Below the pieces are notes generated by a model. That model made no database searches and had not been told where the DNA came from. It saw nothing but the letters and a program-made list of their open reading frames with translations. A stretch of 64,000 nucleotides of DNA, taken from assembly GCA_031002005.1 (NCBI GenBank), contig JARYHS010013630.1, positions 30,839,504-30,903,503 of the forward strand, in the 5' to 3' direction. This DNA comes from Vandiemenella viatica. Taxonomy: Eukaryota > Arthropoda > Insecta > Orthoptera > Morabidae. A program made the position numbers and the translations under genes. This document shows, in pieces, positions 11,458 through 23,683 of this stretch. The number at the start of each line of letters is the position of its first letter. Within the stretch, counting starts at the first letter, position 1.

Positions 11458-12703
11458 GCTTTTGGCAGAGAAACTAAGGAAGGATAGAGAAAGCAAATAC
11501 AACACTTAACTGTAGATTAAGGCAGCCAGGCAACAAGACTTACACTTACTACACAGTATTTCAAAGTTGAACGTTATTCTTGTGAGTAGATAACGAGGGG
11601 ATCAGATGTGATCACATACTGTCTGTGAGCCCCCCTTCCTTATGTAATTCATCTTCTTGTTAGACTATGCTTCAATTCAGATATTGTGTTAAAAGTGTCT
11701 TTTTGTGTTTGGTGAAGCTGTTACATAAATGTCTCTGGTTGTTCATTTATTTGGCTATTAGTAATCTTTAGTTCGGTTGATAAAACCAGACTATGTGATC
11801 TATGACTGTGTTGGTACCTGTAAATACAAGAATCAGAGTAGTATGACTCATGAAACAAAGAAATCAAATGCCTCTGAAGTTTGCAGATCATTATCTTAGA
11901 CATTTAGACGGATGCCGATGCATTAAGTGGGATTTATTTAGGTACTATTTGAAATAAAAGTTCATGTAATTTCAAGCATCACTTTCTTTAATGAGTTCTG
12001 TTTTTCTTTTTAAAAGAAAACTAACCCCGAAACCAATTTGCTAATTCAAACATCAACCCAACTTCTCATATTACATGTGCCTTTTCATTTTTTTTACATT
12101 TGATGCTTCTGCTTTCATAATAATTAAGAGCCATTCATTATTTATTTATCCCACTTGTTTAAAGATACCATAATACCATATTTATTCTTAACAATCATGT
12201 TCATTATCTCCTCTCTCCTTTCTTTCTCTCTCTTAAAGATGCTCATTTCCAATGCTCAGACCACTGTGCAATGATGTCATCATTCTGGGAGAAAACAGTT
12301 ATTATTATCTAGCAGTATCAATAGCTCAATATGTTGAATTTACTTTCCTTATGCTTCCTTATATATATGTATTATCTTGTCTGAAGAGTTATTTTACTCT
12401 TTTTAATGTGTCTTTAATTTCTCCTAAAAGTTCCTGGTATCCTCCTAAATATGTTGGACAGCATGTCGCATAGATTTAAAGGGCATATCAGTCCCTACAA
12501 GCTACAAAGTAGTTACTCATTAATTCTTTCAACAATTAGTAATATCTTATTCTTCCTTACCTGAGAATTGCTCGTATCTGTGTTTACAATTTATGGACTC
12601 CTTTCATTGATCTAATTCTAACTTGGGAAGTTAATTATTCTTCTTAAGGCATTCTATAAGTTTTAATGCAACATTCATTACAAATATTGTTCACACTTTG
12701 CAG
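11458..12703. other. Host intron or upstream sequence, nothing recognised
   Basis: AT-rich sequence upstream of the first recognised exon. No further exon or repeat could be supported. Confidence 0.5.
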
Positions 12704-12828
12704 TTGTTGTGTCATATGGAAACAGCAGGTGAAGAAGAACAGAAGACCAGAATTATTTTACCTAATTGTCAGCACCACAACATAATCACTAAAGATGCAG
12801 CAACAAAACTTCTCACCACTCTTATCAG
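12704..12828 (+). CDS. CABIN1: CABIN1-like exon 1 of 4 in window
   Basis: Exon of a calcineurin-binding protein cabin-1 orthologue. It lies between acceptor CACACTTTGCAG and donor CAG|GTCCTT; the donor is weak but GT is present. Reads 41 codons from LLCHMETAGEEEQK to KLLTTLI plus AG, which joins the first G of the next exon to make R. The segment ILPNCQHHNIIT aligns by eye with the LPNLHNDSVVS region of vertebrate CABIN1. CABIN1 is a large TPR-type nuclear protein that binds calcineurin/MEF2 and is a subunit of the HIRA-UBN1-ASF1 complex for H3.3 deposition (family knowledge). Upstream exons are not seen in the window. Confidence 0.85.
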
Positions 12829-13421
12829 GTCCTTTTTCTAAAAATAATAATTAAAATTAATTAAATGATGATATTTGGAGCAATCTGTTAGTGCATTGCT
12901 ATTTGTAAAAATATTTATTATTTTTTTTTATTCTAAATTTTCTTGTATAATTAAAGTTTACTGAAGCCAAATGTTTATTAATGGTTTTATGTGGGAAGAT
13001 TCTGGTATGTGAAAAATAAACCTCAAAACAAGGAATAAGTACATGTTCCATATTTAATCAATTCTGATTTACTCTCCATTTTATTGTTATCAATGATTGC
13101 TCATGGTTAGCACAGTACTACTAATTGAATGCAGTTTACATAACACATTGTTATCATTGGTATTAATTCCAACAGCAAATCGCATCTTATATTACTGCAC
13201 TGCCAGATGGGTGTGATGATAAATGAGAGCTCCATATATGCAAGGTTTCTGGGTTCTCTGCTGTTTACATAATTGTTTTAGAGAATAGGCTAGAATCAAA
13301 GAGATTGTGGTTGTTCTTCAAGTTCACTAACTGAAGATACCATATATGATGTAGGGCTTTTGCTGCAAATAAATTACTGTAATGGAAAGCATAGTTCATT
13401 GAAGTGCTTGGAAATTCATTG

Positions 13422-13580
13422 ACAATAATAGCCAACCAGTTGCTTAAATTTTTGATTTATTAATCTTGAGTTCAGTTTCGACAAACACAAGCTTGAATAC
13501 AGAAGACAAGCTTATGTTTGTCAAAACTGCAGAAAAGATTAATAAATCAAAAATTTAAGCAACTGGTTGGCTATTATTGT
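13422..13580. repeat. 159-bp near-perfect hairpin (foldback element)
   Basis: Two arms of about 74 bp (left from 13422, right to 13580) are reverse complements with few mismatches: ACAATAATAGCCAACCAGTT at the left, AACTGGTTGGCTATTATTGT at the right, with a loop of roughly 10 bases near 13500. No coding capacity. Looks like a small foldback or MITE-type element in the intron. Confidence 0.85.
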
Positions 13581-13854
13581 ACTTAATACGAGTTTCACCA
13601 TTGCTGTATCGCAGCCATGCTCAAGATTTTAATAATGTTTATGCTTGTAAATTAAGAATAGGTATATGAAACATATTAAAGAAACAGTAAAGAGTTTATA
13701 TTTTAATACAAAGAAACTCGTCAAAAAAGGAACAAACAGCAAAAGTTAACAATTGACCAACACGTGACATGGGTGTAATTTTTCCTCGACACTTTTAACA
13801 TATATTTGAATGATGCCATTAATAAGTGTAAGAATTAATATCCAACAAGGGATG

Positions 13855-14560
13855 TGGACTTGGGACAAAGCATGTCCCTAAATGTAATTTTATTTGTTGA
13901 CAACCTACTGGTAATAGAGGATACTGAAGATGGATTACAAAGAACCCTCCACAAATTACAAATGTGTTCAGAGCACTACAACCTGAAGATGTCCACTAAC
14001 AATACAAAAATAATGACTTGCTGCTTTTGAGACCGCATTAGAGCAAAAATATTTATAAATGGCTACCTGGATTGCACAAGTTTTGCACTATAACTACCTT
14101 GGCTGTGACATTACATATATTGTAAGCAAAGATATTGATAATAAAGTGAACAAATATCAGATGATGTATGGAACAGTAGCTAAAACCTTAGGGAATAGGA
14201 CACACAGAGAGACAAAGAAGAAATTCTATAAAGTGATGGCAGTTCCTATGCTTCTCTATGAAAATGAGTCTTGGGTAATTAAAAGAAGAGACAAAAACCA
14301 CATACAATCAGTGGAGATGAAGTTCCTAAGATTTCTAAAGAGTTGCACAAGGCTAGGTCTAAAAAGAAATGTATAAGAGAGGAGTTGAAATTATATAGTA
14401 TGAATGACAAGTTAGAGGAACGGAGGAATAATTGGAGAGGCTGTCTGTATAAAATGGACGATGCAGCAGAAATAGTAAATAATATAGACCTAAAGTTAGA
14501 AGAAGTATAGGTAGACTAAGAAAGAAAGGGGAGTAGTCCCTGAAACCGGAACAGGTCAAA
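13855..14560 (+). pseudogene. Non-LTR retrotransposon RT C-terminal remnant (B)
   Basis: Covers the RT catalytic region to the C-terminus. VILFVDNLLVIEDTEDGLQ (about 13885-13945) has VDN in place of ADD, so it is catalytically dead. It is followed by FALYNYLGCDITY, KKKFYKVMAVPMLLYENESW and MKFLRFLKSCTRL (to 14376), then frameshifted MDDA and RRSIGRLRKKGE..LKPEQVK blocks. The arrangement is like RTE/CFDP2-type retrotransposon proteins of insects; clade not certain. The 14059-14376 frame is part of this remnant. Confidence 0.72.
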
Positions 14561-14683
14561 AGGCCTAATCCTTGAATGGGAAGAAAAATAAAAAGAATTA
14601 TTTTGACAGTATGAATTTAGAGCCTTTACTTGATGAATCGAGTTTTATATGTATCTACTACATTATTAGTTCATAAATAACAA

Positions 14684-14744
14684 GGTATAGGAACAATGAC
14701 TTATCGATCACCAGAATTGAAGACTTCGATGACTGAAAAACATA
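14684..14744 (+). repeat. Host repeat split by two insertions (left piece)
   Basis: The segment ending GACTGAAAAACATA matches 3570-3620 and the reverse complement of about 5400-5460. The same repeat continues at 16042-16069 and again at 17447-17510, once the transposon (14745-16041) and the PLE (16070-17434) are removed. Confidence 0.65.
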
Positions 14745-16041
14745 CAGGGTGACAATTATTGAACTATATGAAATGAAACCATCATTACTTCTGAATGGTT
14801 TGCATGATGAAGTTCAAACTTTGTGGTTGACCGCAATCCACGATGGGAATTAGTATGCACATGTGTACACAACTTGTTGTCGGCCATTTGCAAGTGAAAA
14901 TGTCACGGTATAGTGTGCCTTAGCATATATCGCTTGTGAAGGCCTACTATGTAAGCAATAATAGCCCGATTGTGGCTCAAAGGAAGTTTGCAGCCGAATT
15001 TAAGCTGAAGACAACTGGTCCAAATATGCTAACAGTCAAGAAGTTTGAGAGAACTGGTAGTGTTTGTGATTACAGTGTTGGCAATGTCAGTTGAAAAAAA
15101 AAGTGTGAGAACATCTGAAAACATCTGGAAGACATGTGTTGTATTTCAAACCAGCCCAAGGAAATCAGACGAGCTGCACGGAATCAACCGGGAGACCCTG
15201 CGATAAATTGTTCTTGAAGACCTGTATCTCTTCCCATACAAAATTCAAACTCATCAGCCATTAAGCCCCAATGCCATGGAACAGCAGTTGTGTTTTGCCA
15301 ATGGAGAGAAATGACGAATAGGAATTCGATACGAATATGGTTTGGTTTAGTGATGAAGCCCAGTTTCATTTGGATGGGTTTGTCAATAAGCAAAATTGGC
15401 ACATTTTGGAGACTGAGAAGCCACATTTCATGATCAGGAAGTCTCTCCTTCTTCAACGGGTTACTGTGTGCTGTGCATTGTCCAGTCACGGAATAATTGG
15501 TCCAAAATTTGTTGACGGCACAGTGACTACTGAATAATATGAGAATGTTTTGGAAAATGGTTTCATCTCCACTATCCAAAGTGACCCTGATTTCGACAAG
15601 ATGTGGTTCATGCAAGCTTGACCCCACCGGACCAAGAAAGTGTTTCATGTCCTGGAGGAACACTTTGGGTACTGCATTCTTGCTCTGGGGTACCCAGAGA
15701 CCACTGGAATGGGAGTCACCTGGCTGTCATATTCTCTGGATGTGAACACATTTGACTCATTTTTGTGGGGCTACATTAAAGATAATGTGTACAGAAATAA
15801 TCCCGAAACCATTGCTGAGCTGAAAACTGCCAACATCGATGTTCAAACACTACAGCGGGTCATGCCAAATTTTGCTTTTCATCTATGCCACATCATTGCC
15901 AATTATGGCAGCCATATCGAACATGTCATTACCTAAATTCAAATATCTGTAGTCACCTTTACATGTTGAATAAAGTTTGTGCACTGGATGTTTTTAAATA
16001 ATTTATGTTTTATTTCACATAGTTCAATAATTGTCACCCCA
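14745..16041 (+). mobile_element. IS630/Tc1/mariner-superfamily transposon with decayed transposase
   Basis: Inverted ends of about 35 bp: left CAGGGTGACAATTATTGAAC, right reading GTTCAATAATTGTCACCCCA on the + strand. Flanked by TA at 14743-14744 and 16042-16043. The transposase remnant is on +. Blocks include VKAYYVSNNSPIVAQRKFAA (about 14935-14995), MVWFSDEAQFHLDGFVN (15337-15387, first catalytic D), a damaged middle where the second catalytic block should be, and FLWGYIKDNVYRN (15760-15800). Many stops are present. It is the insect family with a DUF4817-like N-terminus and a DDE_3-type core. Confidence 0.8.
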
Positions 16042-16069
16042 TATGTGATGAACAAAAGCATATACAATA

Positions 16070-17434
16070 GATTGATTCCTGGCTGTCCGGGTGATGCCGC
16101 GTCATGTTCATCGTAGCCGACGTTTCGACCCTCATTCTGGGGTCTTCTTCCAGGGCAGAACTGCGTCTTCGATCAGTGAGTGGTGTTATTTTATAGGCGA
16201 GGCCAGTGCCCGTCTGGATGTTTCGATTTTTCCGGCCAATCAAAAGGTCCGAGCTGTCACGTGTTTAGTCGGCCTCGAGGGGGGTTGCGCGGTCTGGCGG
16301 GAGGTGACACGTGACATGTCCTGTTCGCACCAGCGAGCGCCAGGCGTCGTGTAATTTCAGCCCGTTGTCTTCGTTAATATTGTTTGGGCGTTTAGCAATT
16401 TCTAACGCCTCCTTTACCCTCCTTGGCCACCATTTATCCTTGCGCACTATCAGGGTGATATTTTCGAAGTCTATGGCGTGATTGGTTTCGGCTGCATGCC
16501 GTGCAATGGCGGATTTGTCAAAGTTGTTAGATTTATAATCGCGGATGTGTTGGCGCAGCCTCTCCCTTATAGTGCGCCCCGTATCTCCTATGTACATCCG
16601 ACCACAGGTGCACAGAATCTCATAGACCCCGGCCACCTGTAGTGGAGGCAGCCTGTCCTTAACCTTGACGAGCCGGTTACTGACCTTGCTGTGCGCTTTG
16701 TAGACAGGTTTTATATCAACTTTTTCAAACAGCTTCCCGATTCTGTCAGTAACTCCTCTTATGTAGGGTAAGACAACTACTTGACGTTCCTGAGAAGTGG
16801 CTTGATTAGACGTTGAATTTGCGTCTTTGTCTGTCGTGGCTCCATGCAGTGCCTGTCTAATACAACGATTGTGGTAGCCGTTGGACTTGAATGTGTGTTG
16901 CAGCACTTCCAACTCCGTTGTCAAACTATTTGCGTCACACACTTTCGTCGCTCTGGTACACAAGGTCGTGAGGATGCCTCTTTTTGTCGCTGGATGGTGG
17001 TGCGATACGGCATGTAGATATCTGTTTGTGTGTGTCGGCTTCCGGTACACTGAGTGTCCAAGGTTCCCGTCATCACGTGTGGTTACTAGCACATCTAGGA
17101 ATGGCAGCTGTCCTCGTTCCTCCGTTTCCATGGTGAATTTAATTTTAGGATGTGCTTTATTTATAAAATCCAGGAATCTGTCAAGCGCACTTCGTCCATG
17201 GGGCCGACTAAACACATGACGGCTCGGACCTTTTGATTGGCCGAACAAATCGAAACATCCAGACGGGTGCTGGCCTCGCCTATAAAACAAGACCACTCAC
17301 TGATCGAAGACGCAGTTCTGCCCTCGAAGAAGACCCCAGAATGAGGGTCGAAACGTCGGCTACGATGAACATGACGCGGCGCCACCCGGACAGCCAAGAA
17401 TCAACTGACTCTGGCCGCGGAAGCCTATGATTAC
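16070..17434 (-). mobile_element. 5'-truncated Penelope-like element with inverted terminal repeats
   Basis: Bounded by a 12-bp duplication GCATATACAATA (16058-16069) / GTATATACAATA (17435-17446). The coding part is on the minus strand, with a same-sense pLTR at its 3' end (about 16070-16275). At its 5' end there is an inverted pLTR (about 17205-17434). Both pLTRs share the hammerhead-like block GACCC...GGGTCGAAACG. It is inserted in the host repeat at 14684-17510. Confidence 0.85.
16265..17206 (-). pseudogene. PLE RT thumb plus GIY-YIG endonuclease, 5'-truncated
   Basis: The open frame extends to 17296, but its first ~35 residues are antisense pLTR; element homology begins at RPHGRSALDRFLDFIN. 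It carries the end of the RT (GQLPFLDVLV, GHSVYRKPTHTNRYLHA) and a GIY-YIG nuclease domain with AGVYEILCTCGRMYIGDTGR and a late VKEALEIAKRPNNINED segment holding the presumed catalytic glutamate. RT motifs 3-5 (including YVDD) are missing, so it cannot be a functional RT. Target-primed integration is the role of the full-length protein (family knowledge). Confidence 0.85.
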
Positions 17435-17446
17435 GTATATACAATA

Positions 17447-18904
17447 TTTCAGTTTTACATATGCCATATGGTTCAGGAGGTGTGCACATTCCGAAGTTTG
17501 CATGAAAATTATTAGTTAATGATCTGCATTTATTGGACTGATATGATTCATGCAAAGAATGATATAAATTTGTACAAACCTTACAACTAAAATGTTAATA
17601 AATTAATACTATATCAACAATAATTCACCAAATATTTTAGGAGGGCTAATATTTGACCTATATGTGTTTCCTTATTACTTAATTAGCTGCTCTTTCACCA
17701 ATATTTCATGTTGAGGACGCCTACCTAAATCGTACCATTAAGTTATAGCATTTCTGCCTATACTGACTGACTTGTATTAGCTTAGCACTGCAGTCAGGTG
17801 CTGCTGCCGATTAAGTTTGGAAGAAGCGTATAGCTTCTTGAGACATAGTTATATGAAAAACTTGTCTTGTTTTGAGGTTACACCTTAAACTACCTGCTAC
17901 TTCCCACATATAATAAATTTGTATATTAATCATAATGGAGCACATATTTTTACATAAATTGTTGCATACCTTGGGAAATTATAGGATTGTATTGTGTTGC
18001 TTTCTTTATAGAAATGTGCTCTACTGTCACATAGAAAAAAGAGAAAAGTGGTTGCAAATGTTCAAACAAGTATCACTGATCAGTATTAGTGAGGTAGTTC
18101 TGATAAGTCATAATGCTGTGAGAAGACAGTAGAGAAGATTTTATTAGCACCTACAATGATGAAAATCGAATCTTTGGATGCAACAACTGAAGCGTGTCAT
18201 GGCAATAATTTGAAACCAGAATTTGTTTGTTAAAATTACTGTAGAACACAATGAGGGACTGATCTGGAAATGAGTCAGCTTTGGAGTTATTGCAAGACAG
18301 TACGATCGAAGTGATGCATGTGTATAAGGCATGAGATAGCTATGATGCCTAGATATTGGACAAAGAATTAGCATTGGTTTGTGGAGGGAAAAATGTTAAT
18401 GATCTCTTGATTTCAGGCATGAGAGAGTGGGATGGTTTTCATTTGTATGTAAGACAGTCAGGAATGGGAATAAGTTATCATGGGAGCAGCTGAACAGTAT
18501 ACTTAGCACATTTAAAGTATTTGAACCAAGCATGTGCATAAAGAATAAATAAGAATGTAACAAAATTACCATTCGGATATAATTTACTTAACTTTTTGAT
18601 GATGGTGAAAAGAAGCTTCCAAAATGCTCCTGAATTTTGAAATAATTCATGGAATTGTGTTACTGTTCTGTGAATGGTAGGTGCTGTCCTATTTTAGAGA
18701 CAGAATTAGAGTCACAGTTCAGATAATTCAACTGTAAGGGTACAGTTGTTTATTTGTTTCAACAAGTTCATTGCCCTAAAAACAAAATTAATCTGTAAAC
18801 ACGGTTAGTCTGTGAATACAATTAATCTGTACCTGAGGAAGTAGGCTTCCTCCTTTTGCAGATTTGAAAAGTTACCAAACTTGTTTTCAAATCAATTTTG
18901 ATAT
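17447..18904. other. Intron sequence, little recognised
   Basis: 17447-17510 is the last piece of the split host repeat. About 18420-18560 gives a weak KTVRNGNKLSWEQLNSILS-like reading, resembling the non-LTR C-terminus at 41355-41460. The rest holds no supported feature. Confidence 0.4.
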
Positions 18905-19075
18905 TATTTTGTCTCTTTTCCACAGTTTCCCCATATCACTCTAGCCGAATGCCGGGATGCTTCCTTCAAAAAGCCATGGCCAAAATCCTTCCCGTTCCTT
19001 ATCCCCAGTCCCATCATGCCTCTAATGACCTCAGCGTCGATGAGGCATAAAGCCAGAAGAAAAACAATAATAAAA
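18905..19075 (+). mobile_element. SINE-A copy 4 (5' truncated)
   Basis: Starts in the family body (CCACAGTTTCCCCATATCAC) and contains AAAGCCATGGCC, CTAATGACCTCAGCGTCGAT, GAGGCATAAAGCCAGAAGAA and an A-rich tail. The tRNA-like head is missing. Confidence 0.78.
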
Positions 19076-19444
19076 GATGCTGCATCTGAGTTTACTCCAA
19101 AGGTTGTATCATGTTCTTGCAAGAAACGTACTCCACCATGCAGCTGTTGCTAATCAGGACTGCAATGTTCAGCTGCTTACAAAAATTGCTCTGGCCTGTC
19201 TAGTGAAAACATTCCTGAAATGAAGTAGATGAAGGAGAGGAAGAGTTCTTCGACCTCGAGGAAGCTGTTCCTGACACAAGGATTAATGAGAGACAATTCA
19301 TTGATAAGCCGGAACAATCCAAACAGAAAAGAAATTGATTTATGACCATTTATTAACTTATTGCAAATTTATTATAACTTAATAACTTTGTTCCATAACA
19401 TTGTGCATTCATTTTCACTCTATTATCATCATTCATCAGTAATA

Positions 19445-19760
19445 GTGCGATCTGGTAGATCAATATTTAAGGCGTCTGATAGGAGATCGAAATCCCGGTC
19501 TCGGCAGTGATTTTCAAAGGCCATTGACCCAACCTTCACCTCTGCCACAGTGTGCTGTGTAACATGAAGTATGCCAGAACTATTCTGTGGTTTGGATTCA
19601 ACCTTAAGCTGTAGGTTTCCTACATCCGGTACTATTACTTGGTCAGGTTAGATAGCCGGAAAGGAGCGCATAGCACGGTGCAGCGTATCGAAAACACTGT
19701 CACCTGTCGGCCGAACAATCCTTCGGGATCTCCCGGCCAACAATGCTAAATGATTATTGA
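19445..19760 (+). mobile_element. SINE-B, near full-length copy
   Basis: tRNA-Ser-like head in which TTAAGGCGTCTGATAGGAGATC is recognisable but degraded at its start. The family body follows: TCGGCAGTGATTTTCA, CTGTGGTTTGGATTCAACC, CTGTAGGTTTCCTAC, CTTGGTCAGGTTAGATAGCC. It serves as the colinear reference showing that 34713-34787 and 45690-45925 are two halves of one SINE. Confidence 0.72.
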
Positions 19761-20527
19761 ATTGACTATCAGTAATCAAAGGGTAGTACAGATATATACT
19801 ATGACATACAGAAATACATATATATCAGTTATATATACAGGGGTTTCAGGACATTTTGAGCGGCAAAGTAGGTTAAACCCCCAACTTTTAGGAAAAGTGT
19901 GAAATTTGGCTGATTTTCAAACTGTGGCTCACTTAGTTTTGAGTTTAGAAAAAAAAATTACTACGAAAGTTGTAGGAAATTTTGTCCTCTTTCAAATTGG
20001 AAATAGTGTGTTTCTTGCTAGGATTCATCAGGAATGAGTTACAAATGAAAAAATGAAAAAAGTACCAAAATTTTTGTTTTTTTGGCAACAGAAAACTGTG
20101 CCAATGGTGCTGAAGGTCAAAAACTTGGTTTCTGCATATTCTCACCAATATATACAAGATAAGAAAAAAAAAATCTTCTACGTGATATAATGCAAGTGAA
20201 AACTACCCCATTACTGGACTATATATGAAATAGCAGTTTTGTATTATACCTTCCAATCCCTTATGTTACTGCCATTTTTTGCTAACAAAGACTACATTTT
20301 ATATTCTAGTCATGCCTTAGCAAACACCCTCCTGACTTTTGACTAAATAGCATTCTGCAGTCAGTTGTAATAGTTACCTATTCATATCAAATCTCTTAAC
20401 ACTTTGGGAACTATTGTTTTCCACTGTTACTGCTTTATGTACTCAGGTAACAATAAATAACATTTTATATTGATTGTGGAAGCATGTTTTATAAATAAAA
20501 CTATTTTGCTCCTTATTTAAGGTAAAC
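19761..20527. other. Unassigned intron sequence
   Basis: AT-rich sequence. A block starting GGGGTTTCAGGACATTTTGA (about 19840) looks transposon-like but no partner terminus was found. Confidence 0.4.
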
Positions 20528-21861
20528 TGGGTGTTTCTGAATGAATATCGGGGTTTTGATGCTTTGTAGTATTGATTACAAAAAACGTTAAATTATAATT
20601 AGTACATGAAATGAAAGAGCAACTCAAACAGTTCTCTTTATTGGTACCTGTGTGCATGTGTGCACAATGTTTCCTCCGTCATCCATTAGAAAGAGCTAGT
20701 AGTAAAAATGGCAACTAGTGAATAGAAAGCTTTTTGTGTTCTGCAGTTTGCAAAGACCGAATCTGTAGTTAGTGTGCAATGTGCATTCTGGATTAAGTTC
20801 AGATGTGATCCCCAAGTGGTGATAACATCTGTAGATGGTATCATCAGTTTGAAAATACCTGCCGCCTTTGCAAAGGGAAGAGTATGGGATGACCAAGAGT
20901 TAGTGAAGAGTGTGATGAGCAAGTGAGAGTGTCTTTCACGCATAGCCCGAAGAAATCAGTTCGGAAAGCTGGTCGTGAATTAATTCTGATGATGACTGTT
21001 TGGAATGTTTTACGGAAATGTTTACAACTACATCCTTATTGTTTGCAGTTGTTACAGGCTCTAAATCCTACACACCATGGTTTACGTGCCAACTTTGCAC
21101 ATGAAATGTCGTTACACGATGACGAAGATTTTTTGGATCATGTTGTTTTCAGTGAAATTTCACCTCAGTGGACATGTGAACTCTCATAATGTGCACATCT
21201 GGGGCTCAGAAAATCCTCATGAGATGGTACAGTTGCAATGAGACTCCCCTAAAATGAATGTTTTTTGTGCCATATCTTAGCTGAATGTTTATGGCCCTTT
21301 TTTCTTTGGATAAACAACTGTAACTGGTACTTCCTACCTTGAGATCTAAAACTACAGCTATTTCCCCAATTAGTAGAAGACGAACCAAGTAACTTCATTT
21401 GACAGGAAGATGATGCACAGCTTCACTGGCACAACGACATACGCGATTAGCTGAACATCACCGTACCCGACCGCTAGATTGGCCGCAAAGGGCCCAAAGA
21501 CAGAGCTCATTTCACATAGCCTCCACACTCTCCTGATCTGACACCATGTGATTTCTACCTGTAAGGGTTCATAAAGGGTCGTCTGTGCCTCCACTACCAG
21601 CTAACGTATCCCACCTAAGAAACAGGATTGAAGTAACTGTTGCAACAATTACACCACAAACACTAATCAACATTTGGGGAAAAATGGGCTATCGACTTCA
21701 TGTGTACTGTGTGACGAGAGGGCTCACATTGAACACTTGTAAGCTTGTAGGTATAACTGTTTGAGTTGCTCTTTCATTTCATGTATTAATTATAATTTTA
21801 CATTTTATATAATAAATACTACAAAGCATTTAAACTCCAATATTCATTTACAAACACCCTC
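20528..21861 (+). mobile_element. IS630/Tc1/mariner-superfamily transposon (DUF4817 type), decayed
   Basis: Inverted ends of about 45 bp: left GGGTGTTTCTGAATGAATAT (20529) through GCTTTGTAGTAT; the right end's reverse complement gives GGGTGTTTGTAAATGAATAT. The transposase remnant on + starts near 20708 (MAT..., KAFCVLQFAKTESVVSVQ), with CRWYHQFENTCRL, FLDHVVFSEISPQWTCEL (first catalytic region), QEDDAQLHWHNDIR-like residues (about 21398-21440) and a C-terminal VPPLPANVSHLRNRIEV. Stops and frameshifts run throughout. Target duplication not clear. Confidence 0.8.
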
Positions 21862-23477
21862 TATATTTCTGAGTATCACCAATGATATTTTCCTGACTAA
21901 TATGCTGAAACCAGTGGATCCAGTTAACTCGAAGGTAAATATAAACAGAAGGGGAAAGTTTCACAATATTTGACCAAAGTATGTTGTATTTTGATATTAC
22001 TGATAAATGGAAACATTTTCTAGTGTGCCATAATAGTTTATATCCCTTAAAAATGATTCTTTAATCAGTATTCAGGTTTGATACGTTCTGAATTAAACAA
22101 GCAACCCTTATGGATTTATTCATTTGTCCATCTGTCCATCACACCCTCTAAATATTTTCACTTAGAAATTTTGAATTATGCAGTAATTTAGTTCTTGCTA
22201 ACCTTAACATGATTATAAAATAAAGTTTACAGAAAGACGTGGAAAAAAATAATTCTGAGGTTTTTTGTGGGAGAGTGGGGCTGAAGAAAATGTATCCTTT
22301 GAATAACCTTCATTTATATCGAAAATATGATGGCAACCTGCTGACTCTCAGAGTGCATGGATTTTCTTTTTATGTCAGTATCCGTGGGGGATTTTGCAAA
22401 AAAAAAAAAAGAAGAAGAAAACTTTGAACTTTTTCTGAAACTGGATAATAAAGTCTTCATGAAAACTTTACTAACTTTCTTTATGGTGCTTATGGGGGTT
22501 TTTTTTTCAAAAATAACTGAAATTGTGGTTTTGACTAACTTGTTACTTGAACATATTTTTTATAAGACATTTTTTGTATCATTTGACAGATAATTTCATA
22601 TATTGAGAGATAAATATGTATCAAAATACTTATTTTAATGACTGGTCAAAAATTTTCCAAGAGACATAATAATTTTTTCAGGAAAAATTCTTTGTGTGTT
22701 TGTGGCAAATAAAAGGAAGTTCATCACTCCTGTTTAACTGAAGAAAGTTTATTGATATGAATTGTCAAGTTATAGTTCAAGAGTTATCCTCTAGCATTGT
22801 CTCCAACAATAACAATGTCCAGTTTCGTTTAGTTCTAATCCTAACACTCAGAAAATCACTGTCCCTTTTCAAATCCAAAATTTAAACATTCGGCAATCAA
22901 AGCATTCCACTTCTCCAGCCTATCTGACTCAACATTAACAGTCACAATAAACACCAACACCATCACAAAACACAAGCACTGTGCAAAATTAACAACTGTA
23001 TAACTTTAATGGACTGAATTGAACTGACTGACTCGGTCATTGCCTGCCCCAATTTATACCTTTTTCTAAAATTGTGAAGCTTTGCATTGTTTGGTAAACA
23101 ATTAGATGACGTCGCACTCCCACATGATCACCAGTACTTTAATTCTTCATGCTCTTTAATATTTCAAAATCTTTTTAACTTTCTCAAATTTTTACAGTAG
23201 GTAGCCCTGATTATTTTAAACCATTTTCCCTATTATCATAGTCCCAAATTCTCATATTAATTTTTCATTGTTAACACTTCTCCATGTGGTATCACAATCT
23301 TAACCTCTCAAACTTTTATTTCATTAGACAAATCATGTTAAATTATTATCCCATTCCTCTTTTCCAAAATTTTAGGGGCTGTCTTTATCTTTCTACTAGA
23401 AACCTCTCAGTGAACTGCTGTTTTAATTAATGGTAGTGACAGTCACTATCCCCTCTGTTGTACAAGCTAAATGAAAC
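21862..23477. other. Unassigned sequence left of the PLE composite
   Basis: AT-rich, no supported gene. About 22690-23477 is a block with an initial ATAAAAGGAAGTTCATCACT and may be an older repeat into which the PLE composite inserted. Confidence 0.4.
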
Positions 23478-23683
23478 TTTACCATTTTATTTATAAACGT
23501 TTCTCGGGCAACAAACCGAGTAATATTATTGTTAATACACAATATTTCGGCGACTTTATTCTCCGTCGCCATCTTTAGGTGCAGTTGTCAGTGTCTTGAA
23601 GTCTACCTTGAAGTCAGCCTTTAGCGTGTTGTTTGAAAACTGGCATGGCAACGACAGATGTTGTTCTGTTGCCTAGCAGCATC

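Noticed and set aside
15184..15663. 159-residue minus-strand frame
   Set aside because: Antisense of the decayed transposase read on the plus strand.
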